From Lumbricus rubellus (Eukaryota > Annelida > Clitellata > Crassiclitellata > Lumbricidae): 64,000 nt of DNA. Shown one piece after another: positions 55,729-64,000 of the stretch (its first letter is position 1; each line of letters starts with the position of its first letter). The stretch spans positions 3,422,537 through 3,486,536 of the forward strand of contig OX243819.1 of assembly GCA_945859605.1 (NCBI GenBank), given 5' to 3'. Both the position numbers and the translations under genes were made by a program. The notes under the pieces were generated by a model, which ran no database searches, was not told where the DNA came from, and saw only the letters and a list, made by a program, of their open reading frames with translations.

Positions 55729-56855
55729 CAGGCCCGCCGAGAGGGGGGACAGGGGGGCAAATGCCCAGGGGCCCGGCGACTTTTAGGGGGCCCGGAGGGC
55801 CCCGGCTACACTGAATTTAAATGTTTCATATTTTGATTGCGGACTGCGGGCCCAGCCTACATGTATTATCATTTATAATGTGACTTAGTCTAGTCTATGC
55901 AAAATTTATGATTTACGCCTATTGAGTTTTACATATAGCCTAATATTATTGTCACATTACAACAACTGCTTAAGTTTCAAGCAACTGTGATTACCTTAAT
56001 TATACGTTTTTGCCAACTAACACGTCCAGTGCGTCCACTTCCGTCTCAGAACGCTCTTCCACTAAATTATAGGCCTACATTGTCCGATTTCAATCATAAG
56101 TATAAAAAAAATCAATAGGCCCTAAATGATAAATTTCTTTCGTAACGATGGAATATAAACACAAATTTGGAGCACAAAAACTAAGCTTTTTCAAATCTAA
56201 ATCTCAAAAGATGATAAATCAGAGTCTGTCCTATAGGCCTACATCGGTTGATTCTAAGCCTAGTGATCATAACTAAATGGATGAAATTGAAATTTGTGGT
56301 GTTAGCATTATTCCAAAAGATGACATTATAAACAAGACTCATGAAAATGCTGAAATTAGCCTATTTATAGGCCTAGTTGTAAAAAGGCTTGGTTTTTATC
56401 TTGGCACTATACCGCCTGGGCCCATATCTACGCAAACGATTGAGACTGTATATTGGCCTAGGTTATTATAATATAAAATTAATATTATAAGAAACAACCC
56501 AACAAGACATCCGAAAAATTTCCAGGCAATGAAGAAAGAGCATTTCCTAAGTGCATTTTTAAGGTTCGCAGACAAAAATGGAGAACTACCAGAATATCTT
56601 AAAAGATTTTGCTGCAGTTAAATCCAGAAAGGCTGGTTTAAAAAAAAATCAGATCATAATATAATTATTTAAAAATTAAATTCTTAACATCAAGAACTGA
56701 TTGAAATCATAAATGTATGCATTATCACTCCTTCGTATACCCACCTTTCTGTATAATTGTTTTTATTGAAAGTTTTGGTCAAATAGCATAAAGATAGTTT
56801 AGGGGCCCCGTGACTGCTCAGCCCATGGGGCCCGGATTTTCTGTCGGCGGGCCTG
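55729..56855. mobile_element. hAT element with degraded transposase
   Basis: Ends CAGGCCCGCCGAGAGG and CTGTCGGCGGGCCTG, with an exact 8-bp duplication CATGCAGA at 55721-55728 and 56856-56863. Inside, a frame near 56150 reads MEYKHKFGAQKLSFFKSKSQ, similar to N-termini of ZMYM/hAT-type transposases, and another at 56277-56471 has 64 residues. All are broken. Confidence 0.9.
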
Positions 56856-57475
56856 CATGCAGAATGAGAATAATGTAGAAAGTGACTTTGGGGGTAGGGA
56901 GAGGAGGCGTTGATTAATGTTGACTTGAATGAGGTGTTGCCTTGAAGATCTTCCCAGAGGATCCTAAGAACGACTAGATAGGGATTGAACCCCCTAATCT
57001 CCTACGTCAATCTCGCCCTGTATAATTCTAGGCTACTCCTCACTTTCATCGTCCATGTAGTTGTCGTATCTAAATTTAAATAGTCGTTATCGTTATCAAG
57101 GTAGGCCTATTTCTAACGAAGCATGTTAGAAAACACCGAGGTCAATGTTGCAAGATGCTACTAATTTTAATCGTTATTTATGTGTCTGTCTGTCTGCCTG
57201 TCTGTCTGTCTGCACAGGCCTATGTGTGCATATAGACAAGCAGATTTCTTAGGCAGGCTGTCATAATTATTATTCATGAACTTACTTTAGAACTGCCTTT
57301 AACAAAGTCATAAAAGTCACCGCAGAAGCCACACGATGCCATTAAACAATGGATACGGACCATGCGGTGCTGCAACTGTAGAAAATCATAATAATTCGAC
57401 TGCGCTAGACGCTTTTGTGAGGTCATGAAAAGCCGCTATATAAATAACTTGTGCGCTATTTTGTCATGGCTCATA

Positions 57476-57503
57476 CACACATACACATACACATACATAC
57501 ATA

Positions 57504-57540
<37 letters not shown>
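57476..57540. repeat. (CA)n microsatellite
   Basis: Mixed CATA and CACA units ending in about 19 CA repeats. Confidence 0.95.
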
Positions 57541-57542
<2 letters not shown>

Positions 57543-57708
57543 AGGTCTACTGACATGAATACGCTCGTGTATACGAAAGATAGGCTAATCGCCGAGGAGT
57601 CTGCGCCACAATCGATCTATACAATAAATATAATATCTGTGTTGAATCATTGTTCTTCGTGTAGCAATATAATGAACCATCGATGATATTATTATACTTC
57701 AACTGATA

Positions 57709-59015
57709 GGGTGAGTGATGGGTAAGTGGGACACTTAAGGGAATGACGTGCAGTCGAGGAGTCGATATAGTAAAACAGATCAAACTAAATGCATAAACAG
57801 ATAGTTTAGACTGTGTCTGATTCCAGAAGCTGCTAATGTGGGACAAAATAGTTATTAAAGTGGTCCATAACTTGTTGTTTGTTAGGAAGGCACGACAATT
57901 TATTTTTTCTTCGAAAAACGGTAAAGTGGTCCACTATTGCTAATAAAGTGGTCCAACACTGATAGGCTCTATTTGCACCAAAACTTAATAGGCCTAGTTA
58001 ACATACAAAAAGGTAGTCAATGATAACTGAAGGCTAGAAGGTAAGTTGTTGCGCACAGAGAGCACCAAAAAATCAGAAAACAGCGGCTGCATTGTATCCA
58101 AGACTGTGCGAGTTTCTTGTCGGCTTTACTGTTCTCGACAACACTACACTCGTAGCAAGTGGAGGGCTCATTTGTAGACCTATAATAATCGGTCCCAGCT
58201 TTCTTTTTTGCTTTCTTGTTTTTCGGCTTAGCTGTCACTTCATTTTCTTTCTTCTGTCTCTGTATACTTTGCTTCCATCAGAAGTAGGTCCATTCAAGTT
58301 CTCTTCCCCCTAGTTTTTCTTAGGCTTATGTCGAGTGACCTTCTCTTTCAGAAACTCGTCATGTTTCTTGCTGGTCAGTAGGCCTAAGTGAGCAGGCGAC
58401 TTAATCACTAGTCTAGTGCTTGTTGGTCTTTTCCGAACTGGAACTGGCAACAGAGTTACAAAGACATCTAAAACAATCAACGTAATCGTAATCTAGGATT
58501 TATATAGGCTTGTATTCAACAGGCCTGTCAACACGTATGCTTAATTCAGCTGCAATAGGCCGTCCCACTTTAGCAGCAGATCGCTGTCCCACTTTGACAA
58601 CACAGCTGTCGCTAAAGTGGGACACCTATACACCAGCAGGTTTTGTAAATGCATGTTGAGACTAGGTGATAAAAACCGTTTCTGGTAGTTCATTTCGTCA
58701 GTATATTTCAAAATAAATTGCATTCAATAGAATTACTTATCGCTAGTGTCAACAAGGCCCTTAGCAAGTTAGTGTTATAAAAATTATGAAAACCGCAAAT
58801 TCACTAACTTTCGAACATCGAATGTTACACGCACCACCAAAGGTCTTTAAACACTTCGCAAAAAACGTGTTTGCGCACATATTAATGACGTCGGGTATAT
58901 TGCCATACACCATGTATTTTTAGATTTTGAATGTATTGGACATAATAAGCATGTAAGCCTCACTAGCTTAGGTGTCCCACTATAGTGGCCTGTCCCACTT
59001 ACCTATCACCCACCC
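57709..59015 (-). mobile_element. pogo-like (Tc1/mariner superfamily) element
   Basis: TA on each side (57707-57708 and 59016-59017). Inverted ends GGGTGAGTGATGGGTAAGTG and the reverse of GGGTGGGTGATAGGTAAGTG. Many internal copies of AAAGTGGGAC or AAAGTGGTCC are present. A minus-strand fragment resembles a transposase C-terminus. Confidence 0.8.
58017..58238 (-). pseudogene. Transposase C-terminal zinc-finger fragment (pogo-like)
   Basis: Reads a lysine-rich stretch (KPKNKKAKKKAGTDYY), then CYECSVVENSKADKKLAQSW and IQCSRC. The C-x2-C...W-I-Q-C-x2-C pattern resembles the zinc-binding tail of pogo/Tigger-like and related DDE transposases in invertebrates. The DDE core is not readable. Assignment to the element at 57709-59015 rests on position and its TA duplications. 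Confidence 0.55.
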
Positions 59016-59195
59016 TACGTCACGTGCCAAGACATGCGCCCCTAGCGACTGCCACATTCAACTTTGTGGCGGACTATCGCACCTCGTCTAGTGGTTTAGT
59101 TAGCTTACTGGACTCTGAACTGCATGAGAGACTGAGGATTCTTCCTATAACTTCTTTCCTATTATATCCATTGGTATTTGCTTTCAACGCTCTTA

Positions 59196-59316
59196 AGTAA
59201 GTGAGTAAGTGAGTGAGTGAGTGAGTGCGTGAGTGAGTGAGTGAGCGAGTAAGCAAGTAAATAAATAAGTAAGTAATTAAGTAAATTAGTTAGTAAGTGA
59301 GTAAGTGAGTAAGTGA
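59196..59316. repeat. GTGA/GTAA tetranucleotide repeat
   Basis: Alternating AAGTGAGTAAGTGAGTGAGT units. One unit, GTAAGTGA (59309-59316), is the left target duplication of the next hAT-type element, showing insertion into the repeat, which resumes after it. Confidence 0.93.
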
Positions 59317-59903
59317 CAGTGTTGTACAGTAACGAAGTAAAAGTAACGCGTTCCTGTACTTAAGTAAAAGTTTGAGTACTTTCACATGTAACGAAGTATC
59401 GAAAAAATGAAATACTTTTACTTTCAACGAAGTAAAATTTTACCCATATTTCAGTACTTTTACTTCGTTACAATTTATGCGACACTCGTTACAATGTTCG
59501 TTACTTCAAAGCGTTAATTCACATTTAGTTTCGCTAAGCTAAGACAGCTTATTCAAATGTGATTAGATTTTCGATGGTCGTGCACGCTGAATGCATTGCC
59601 ATTTCTGCAGCAGAAATGCTCTTCGGCTGTGCATTGTGCTAAAATGAATCAGAAGCGTGCGTACTAGACTCAATGATAACCATTTCGAGAATTTAGTATT
59701 TTTGAAGGTTAATAATCAATTGAGTTATAGAAAGGCTCGGTACTTTTACTTTTTACTTTAAAAGTATTATTGGAAGGAGATACTTTTTACTTTTACTTAA
59801 GTACAATTTGTGATGAGTACTTTTACTTTTACTTAAGTAATTAAAATCCACTTTACTTTTACTTTTACTTAAGTACATTTACCCGATACTTTCAACAACA
59901 CTG
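59317..59903 (-). mobile_element. hAT-type element with ACTTAAGTA-rich ends (copy 3)
   Basis: Reverse-orientation relative of 34291-34906, with ends CAGTGTTGTACAGTAACG and ACTTTCAACAACACTG and an exact 8-bp duplication GTAAGTGA (59309-59316 and 59904-59911). Confidence 0.93.
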
Positions 59904-59984
59904 GTAAGTGAGTGAGTGAGTGAGCGAGCGAACAAGCAAGTAAGTAAGAATGACGTGCTCCATAAGACCTTAATAATAATTATT

Positions 59985-60075
59985 TTTGTATCACCGACAC
60001 TGAGACTGAGAGCGCACTTGAGTGGGCTTCTTGAAGCGGTGCTATATAAATTCTTGAAATGAATGAATGAATAAA
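59985..60075 (+). mobile_element. CR1-like LINE 3' tail
   Basis: GGGCTTCTTGAAGCGGTGCT, then ATATAAATTC and GAATGAATGAATAAA: the tail of the first LINE family. Confidence 0.65.
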
Positions 60076-60193
60076 AGATGTCACGAAATTGTCTCATGGC
60101 GACGCCCGAACCTTAACGAAACACCAACTGAAGTATAATTTACATGTATTCACACTCAGTGTTTGACGGTCATCTGAAAAATATCTTTTTTAG

Positions 60194-60447
60194 ATCGAGA
60201 CTTCGCTTAATATTCTCGTCGAAACCCAGTCAGCGATGGAAGAAGTGTCCATTCAGACACCACTGGCGACGGTGTTAGCCGTGTCTGAGTTGGGTGCTGG
60301 AGGCAAGAGGGGCTCGGTGGCCCACCAGGGACGAAGGACACCGTCCGTCAGAAAAGGATCCTCCGTCAGAACGTCCTGGAAGCTCAAGTATCAGGACTTC
60401 CTCCCAACGAACAAGGAGGAATTCGGCGGAAAATCGGAGCACTTCCA
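60194..60447 (+). CDS. Coding exon of an unrecognised gene (continues beyond the next intron)
   Basis: Acceptor ATATCTTTTTTAG at 60193; donor TTCCA|GTGAGT at 60447/60448, phase 2. From the ATG at 60236 (G at -3 and +4) it encodes MEEVSIQTPLATVLAVSELG, then a Ser/Arg/Gly-rich basic stretch (RGSVAHQGRRTPSVRKGSSV) and SWKLKYQDFLPTNKEEFGGK. The exon is also open from its first base (14 codons), so it could be internal coding. High GC compared with flanks supports coding. I do not recognise the family. The basic stretch has R-x-x-S sites fitting basophilic kinases. A following exon was not secured; one after CGCTTTGCAG near 61259 is in phase but stops after about 24 residues. Confidence 0.6.
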
Positions 60448-61845
60448 GTGAGTAGAGAATTATAAAATAATTGTAGCCTTTTATTTAAATGTCTTTTGTA
60501 ATTGTGAAATTCGAAATAGGCAGGATTCAATACGACAGCAATGATATCCTACTTGAAACCTTTATGTCTGGTTTGAAAGTAAGTTATTTTCACGTATGAT
60601 TATGAACCAAGAAGTTAGCGTGGCCCGGATTCTAAACTTGCAACAGATGATGCACATTTGCAGCCCCCAAATACAACTTAATTGTCATAATATTTTGCTC
60701 ATTTACAACTTCATTGCTGTAATTGAGGAGCACAATTCCAAGACTTACTCTGTCCATTGCTTATCAATTGGACACAGTGAGTTTTGGAATTTTGATCCTA
60801 TTATTCTACATGTATATAGGCCCTAGAGCACATAATTATACTAAAGTTGTTTTCACCTGCGACCTATTAAATCCACAATGCAGAAGAACGTTGCCAATTA
60901 AAAGTTGTAGAAAAAGCGAATGAGAAGCGATGTAATAAATTATTTCTTTGATGTAAAAGACGTTAATATTATTTAGTATTTCACTGATGTTTCGTCCTTT
61001 AGTCGTCTGTCACTGTGAGCGACCACCGGTCCACCGTAGACGTGAAAAACACATAACATAAGACTACTTGTTATTGTTGTTGTTATTGCTGTTGCTGTTA
61101 GCCTACCGTGTATATTTATTGTTTGGGGATTCTCCTTCCTCCTCTTTCTGTCGATTCTATTTCTTAGCCGCAAAACAACAACAACATTTTCCCAAGAGTG
61201 TCATTTTCCGTCGTCGCTAGATTCCGAATTGCCCAATTTTCCACACGCTTCGCTTTGCAGTTTCAAATTTATTCCCTCCGACGTGACTTGCAACTGTACA
61301 ACATGCAGCAGTAGCCTGGCTGACGTCTGATTCATCGGTGGCACTGGATGCCTTGCGTGGTGCTATTAGGCGTCGTCGCTGGGCAAGGAGGAGGGAGCCG
61401 GTGCGGCGCTGTGGCCGCTGCAGTCGGCGAACGTGCCGCCAGATGACCGCGAGGAATTATGCAGGGACGCCTTCCGCTAAGGCCGGGATTAATGGAGAAA
61501 CGACTTATCTCTGACGCGAGTCATCAATTCTGCTTGACGTCCGACCGGCCTTGCGTTTAATCTGTCATCTCGTGTAAAAATCGAAAGTCTGGAATCGTTT
61601 CGGATCCTGGGATAATGATTACGGACGAGGGTGCAGCTGTTGGTGGTGGTGGTTGTGGTGGAGGTGGTGGTGGTAATGATGATGGTGATGGTGGTTGTGG
61701 GGGGTGGATGTGGGTTGGGAGCAGGGTAGTTGAAAAAGGAGTGAGAGGAACGTATCATTTCGATTACCCTGGAATTTCCAACAATCGGAAAAAATTGTGA
61801 GAAAATGGGAAGAGCAGGAAATTATTGAGAAGAGAGAGAGAGAGC
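60448..61845. other. Intron and flank, no secured exon
   Basis: AT-rich to about 61190, then more CpG-rich (61230-61600), with TGG/GGT-rich simple sequence at 61637-61700. The CpG-rich part could hold an exon or enhancer, but none is supported. Confidence 0.35.
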
Positions 61846-63107
61846 AGAGAAGAGTACAGCAGAGAAGAGTACAGCAGAGAAGAGTACAGCAGAGGAGAGT
61901 ACAGCAGAGAAGAGTACAGCAGAGGATAGTACAGCAGAGGAGAGTACAGCAGAGGAGAGTACAGCAGAGGAGAGTACAGCAGAGAAGAGTACAGCAGAGA
62001 AGAGTACAGCAGAGGATAGTACAGCAGAGGAGAGTACAGCAGAGTAGAGTACAGCAGAGGAGAGTACAGCAGAGGAGAGTACAGCAGAGGAGAGTACAGC
62101 AGAGGAGAGTACAGCAGAGAAGAGTACAGCAGAGGAGAGTACAGCAGAGGAGAGTACAGCAGAGAAGAGTACAGCAGAGGAGAGTACAGCAGAGGAGAGT
62201 ACAGCAGAGAAGAGTACAGCAGAGTAGAGTACAGCATGCAGAGTAGAGTACAGCAGAGGAGAGTACAGCAGAGGAGAGTACAGCAGAGTAGAGTACAGCA
62301 GAGGAGAGTACAGCAGAGAAGAGTACAGCAGAGGAGAGTACAGCAGAGAAGAGTACAGCAGAGGAGAGTACAGCAGAGGAGAGTACAGCAGAGGAGAGTA
62401 CAGCAGAGGAGAGTACAGCAGAGAAGAGTACAGCAGAGAAGAGTACAGCAGAGGATAGTACAGCAGAGGAGAGTACAGCAGAGGAGAGTACAGCAGAGGA
62501 GAGTACAGCAGAGGAGAGTACAGCAGAGTAGAGTACAGCAGAGTAGAGTACAGCAGAGTAGAGTACAGCAGAGGAGAGTACAGCAGAGGAGAGTACAGCA
62601 GAGGAGAGTACAGCAGAGGAGAGTACAGCAGAGGAGAGTACAGCAGAGGAGAGTACAGCAGAGGAGAGTACAGCAGAGGAGAGTACAGCAGAGGAGAGTA
62701 CAGCATGCAGAGAAGAGTACAGCAGAGTAGAGTACAGCAGAGGAGAGTACAGCAGAGAAGAGTACAGCAGAGGATAGTACAGCAGAGGAGAGTACAGCAG
62801 AGGAGAGTACAGCAGAGGAGAGTACAGCAGAGGAGAGTACAGCAGAGGAGAGTACAGCAGAGAAGAGTACAGCAGAGTAGAGTACAGCATGCAGAGTAGA
62901 GTACAGCAGAGTAGAGTACAGCAGAGGAGAGTACAGCAGAGGAGAGTACAGCAGAGGAGAGTACAGCAGAGGAGAGTACAGCAGAGGAGAGTACAGCAGA
63001 GGAGAGTACAGCAGAGGAGAGTACAGCAGAGGAGAGTACAGCAGAGGAGAGTACAGCAGAGGAGAGTACAGCAGAGGAGAGTACAGCAGAGGAGAGTACA
63101 GCAGAGA
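61846..63107. repeat. 15-bp minisatellite (AGAG-N-AGAGTACAGC)
   Basis: About 84 tandem units. One position varies among G, A and T, some units read GATAG, and CAGCATGCAGAG junctions interrupt the array near 62234, 62703 and 62888. Fifteen is a multiple of three and the unit has no stop in several frames, so long artificial frames appear on both strands (R-V-Q-Q-R on the + strand). Confidence 0.98.
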
Positions 63108-63345
63108 AAAGGTCTTGTAGAAAGGATCGATAGAATAAGCAGGAAAAGAATAGGATGGGTAAGGGTATGGTAGGATAGAATGAGATAGTATCGGGTAGGA
63201 AAGGATAGGATAGTAAAACGAATAGGCTAGGAAATGGTAGAATAGCATAGATTAGGATAGGATATTATGGAATAGGAAAGGATAGGTTAGGCTAAGATAG
63301 GATAGTAGCCTATAGGATAGGATACATGTAGGTATCATGAATGCC
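63108..63345. repeat. GATAG-rich simple sequence
   Basis: Irregular GGATAGGATAG and TAGGATAG repeats directly after the minisatellite. Confidence 0.8.
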
Positions 63346-63412
63346 ATTGAATGGGATAGGAAAGAAACCGATATGATAGGCAAGAAATTGATGGGAAATA
63401 GCTTAGGCGCCC

Positions 63413-63465
63413 TTGTCTGTCTGCCTGTGTGTCTGTCTGCCTGTATGTCTGTCTGTCTGTCTGTC
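63413..63465. repeat. (CTGT)n-type simple repeat
   Basis: CTGTCTGTCTGCCTGTGTGT tetranucleotide-like sequence. The overlapping cysteine-rich frame is an artefact of it. Confidence 0.85.
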
Positions 63466-63921
63466 CGAAAGAGAAAAGTTCTGCGTGGTTAGACAAAAAA
63501 GAAAACGGAGGCCACAGATGAGTTTATTCCAAACAAAGAGATCCAAAATCCAGAAAGTCCTACTCTGTCTGATGACTGTGGTGTGCACGTGGGACCACAA
63601 AGTTACATGTGGCTCTCAGACTATAGCACGGTTAATACGCTGGAGCCTAAATGGCGTGGCGTCCATTGCAAAACGGTGGTGACGGATATCACCTGGTAAA
63701 TATTCATTGAAAACAGAGCAGGGCCGTATTCATTTTAATTGTTATACGGTCAGTTTGGAAAAACGTCTACATTTGCTTTAACAGGAATTCATTAAGTCTA
63801 TGATTTCCTGGCAGTAGCTAGAAATATTGTAGCGCTGTCTCATTTGTTTCACTGCTCGATATTCAATGCAGCTTAACACCTGTTCCGTAGCTAAGCTGGT
63901 TTTTTGCACTTCTCTCTATTT

Positions 63922-64000
63922 CTCTGGTTTCCATGGAAACCTCTCTGGTGTACATGGAAACCTCTCTGGTCTCCATGGAAACCTCTCTGGTCGCCATGGA
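63922..64000. repeat. 21-bp tandem repeat centred on CATGGAAAC
   Basis: CATGG starts at 63932, 63953, 63974 and 63995, exactly 21 bp apart. The unit is CTCTCTGGTnnnCATGGAAA plus CC, with the three n bases different in every copy (TTC, GTA, CTC, CGC). The array runs off the window edge. Confidence 0.93.

Noticed and set aside
61764..63248. Open frames of 494, 423 and 294 codons on the minus strand and 94-164 codons on the + strand
   Set aside because: They are pure translations of the 15-bp minisatellite, which has no stop in several frames. No start context, splice site or non-repeat domain.
63413..63682. 89-codon Cys-rich frame
   Set aside because: Its start is the CTGT repeat; no splice or domain support for the rest.

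Overview
The window is metazoan nuclear DNA. Small coding exons with consensus GT/AG borders sit in large introns. The two readable genes are animal families: an NCAM/Fasciclin-2-type adhesion receptor and the PP2A methyltransferase LCMT1. Most of the remaining DNA is eukaryotic transposons: hAT, piggyBac, Tc1/mariner and pogo, Mutator-like, CR1-like and RTE-like LINEs, and a tRNA-derived SINE. No bacterial-style operon, CRISPR array or virus was seen. I favour a marine invertebrate, perhaps a non-vertebrate deuterostome, but the species cannot be fixed from sequence alone.

Region 1 (1 to about 34 kb) holds the 3' part of the NCAM/Fas2-like gene on the + strand. Seventeen exons (4740-31123) encode the second half of Ig1, Ig2 to Ig5, two FN3 domains, a membrane segment and a charged tail. 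Exon phases agree at every junction. Its introns hold LINE and SINE fragments, a fold-back mariner, a hAT element, a 2.7-kb RTE-like LINE and a perfect 199-bp inverted duplication around two Ig exons. A 3' UTR of up to about 2.8 kb follows.

Region 2 (34-38 kb) is intergenic and packed with transposons: three elements with terminal inverted repeats, two of them with exact 8-bp target duplications, and a duplicated AT-rich block.

Region 3 (38.3-44.8 kb) is a complete six-exon LCMT1 gene on the + strand (327 aa). Its start codon lies in the last copy of a 38-bp tandem repeat. Its last intron holds one hAT element nested in another.

Region 4 (45.6-46 kb) has a promoter-like cluster (two CRE palindromes, a TATA box and an initiator) ahead of a short lysine-rich first exon of unknown identity.

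Region 5 (46-60 kb) is a graveyard of DNA transposons. It includes a periodic TCGTCG element, a 25-bp perfect hairpin, two piggyBac-type elements, nested hATs, a large hAT and a pogo-like element. It also has a striking excess of the palindrome TAGGCCTA.

Region 6 (54.6-64 kb) appears to be the 5' end of a further + strand gene: a CpG-rich leader with donor sites and one coding exon at 60194-60447, product not recognised. It is followed by a 1.26-kb 15-bp minisatellite and, at the window edge, a 21-bp repeat of palindromes.

Functionally, the first gene should act in homophilic cell adhesion and axon guidance at the plasma membrane. LCMT1 carboxyl-methylates the PP2A catalytic subunit in the cytosol. 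Nothing seen links the two beyond adjacency.
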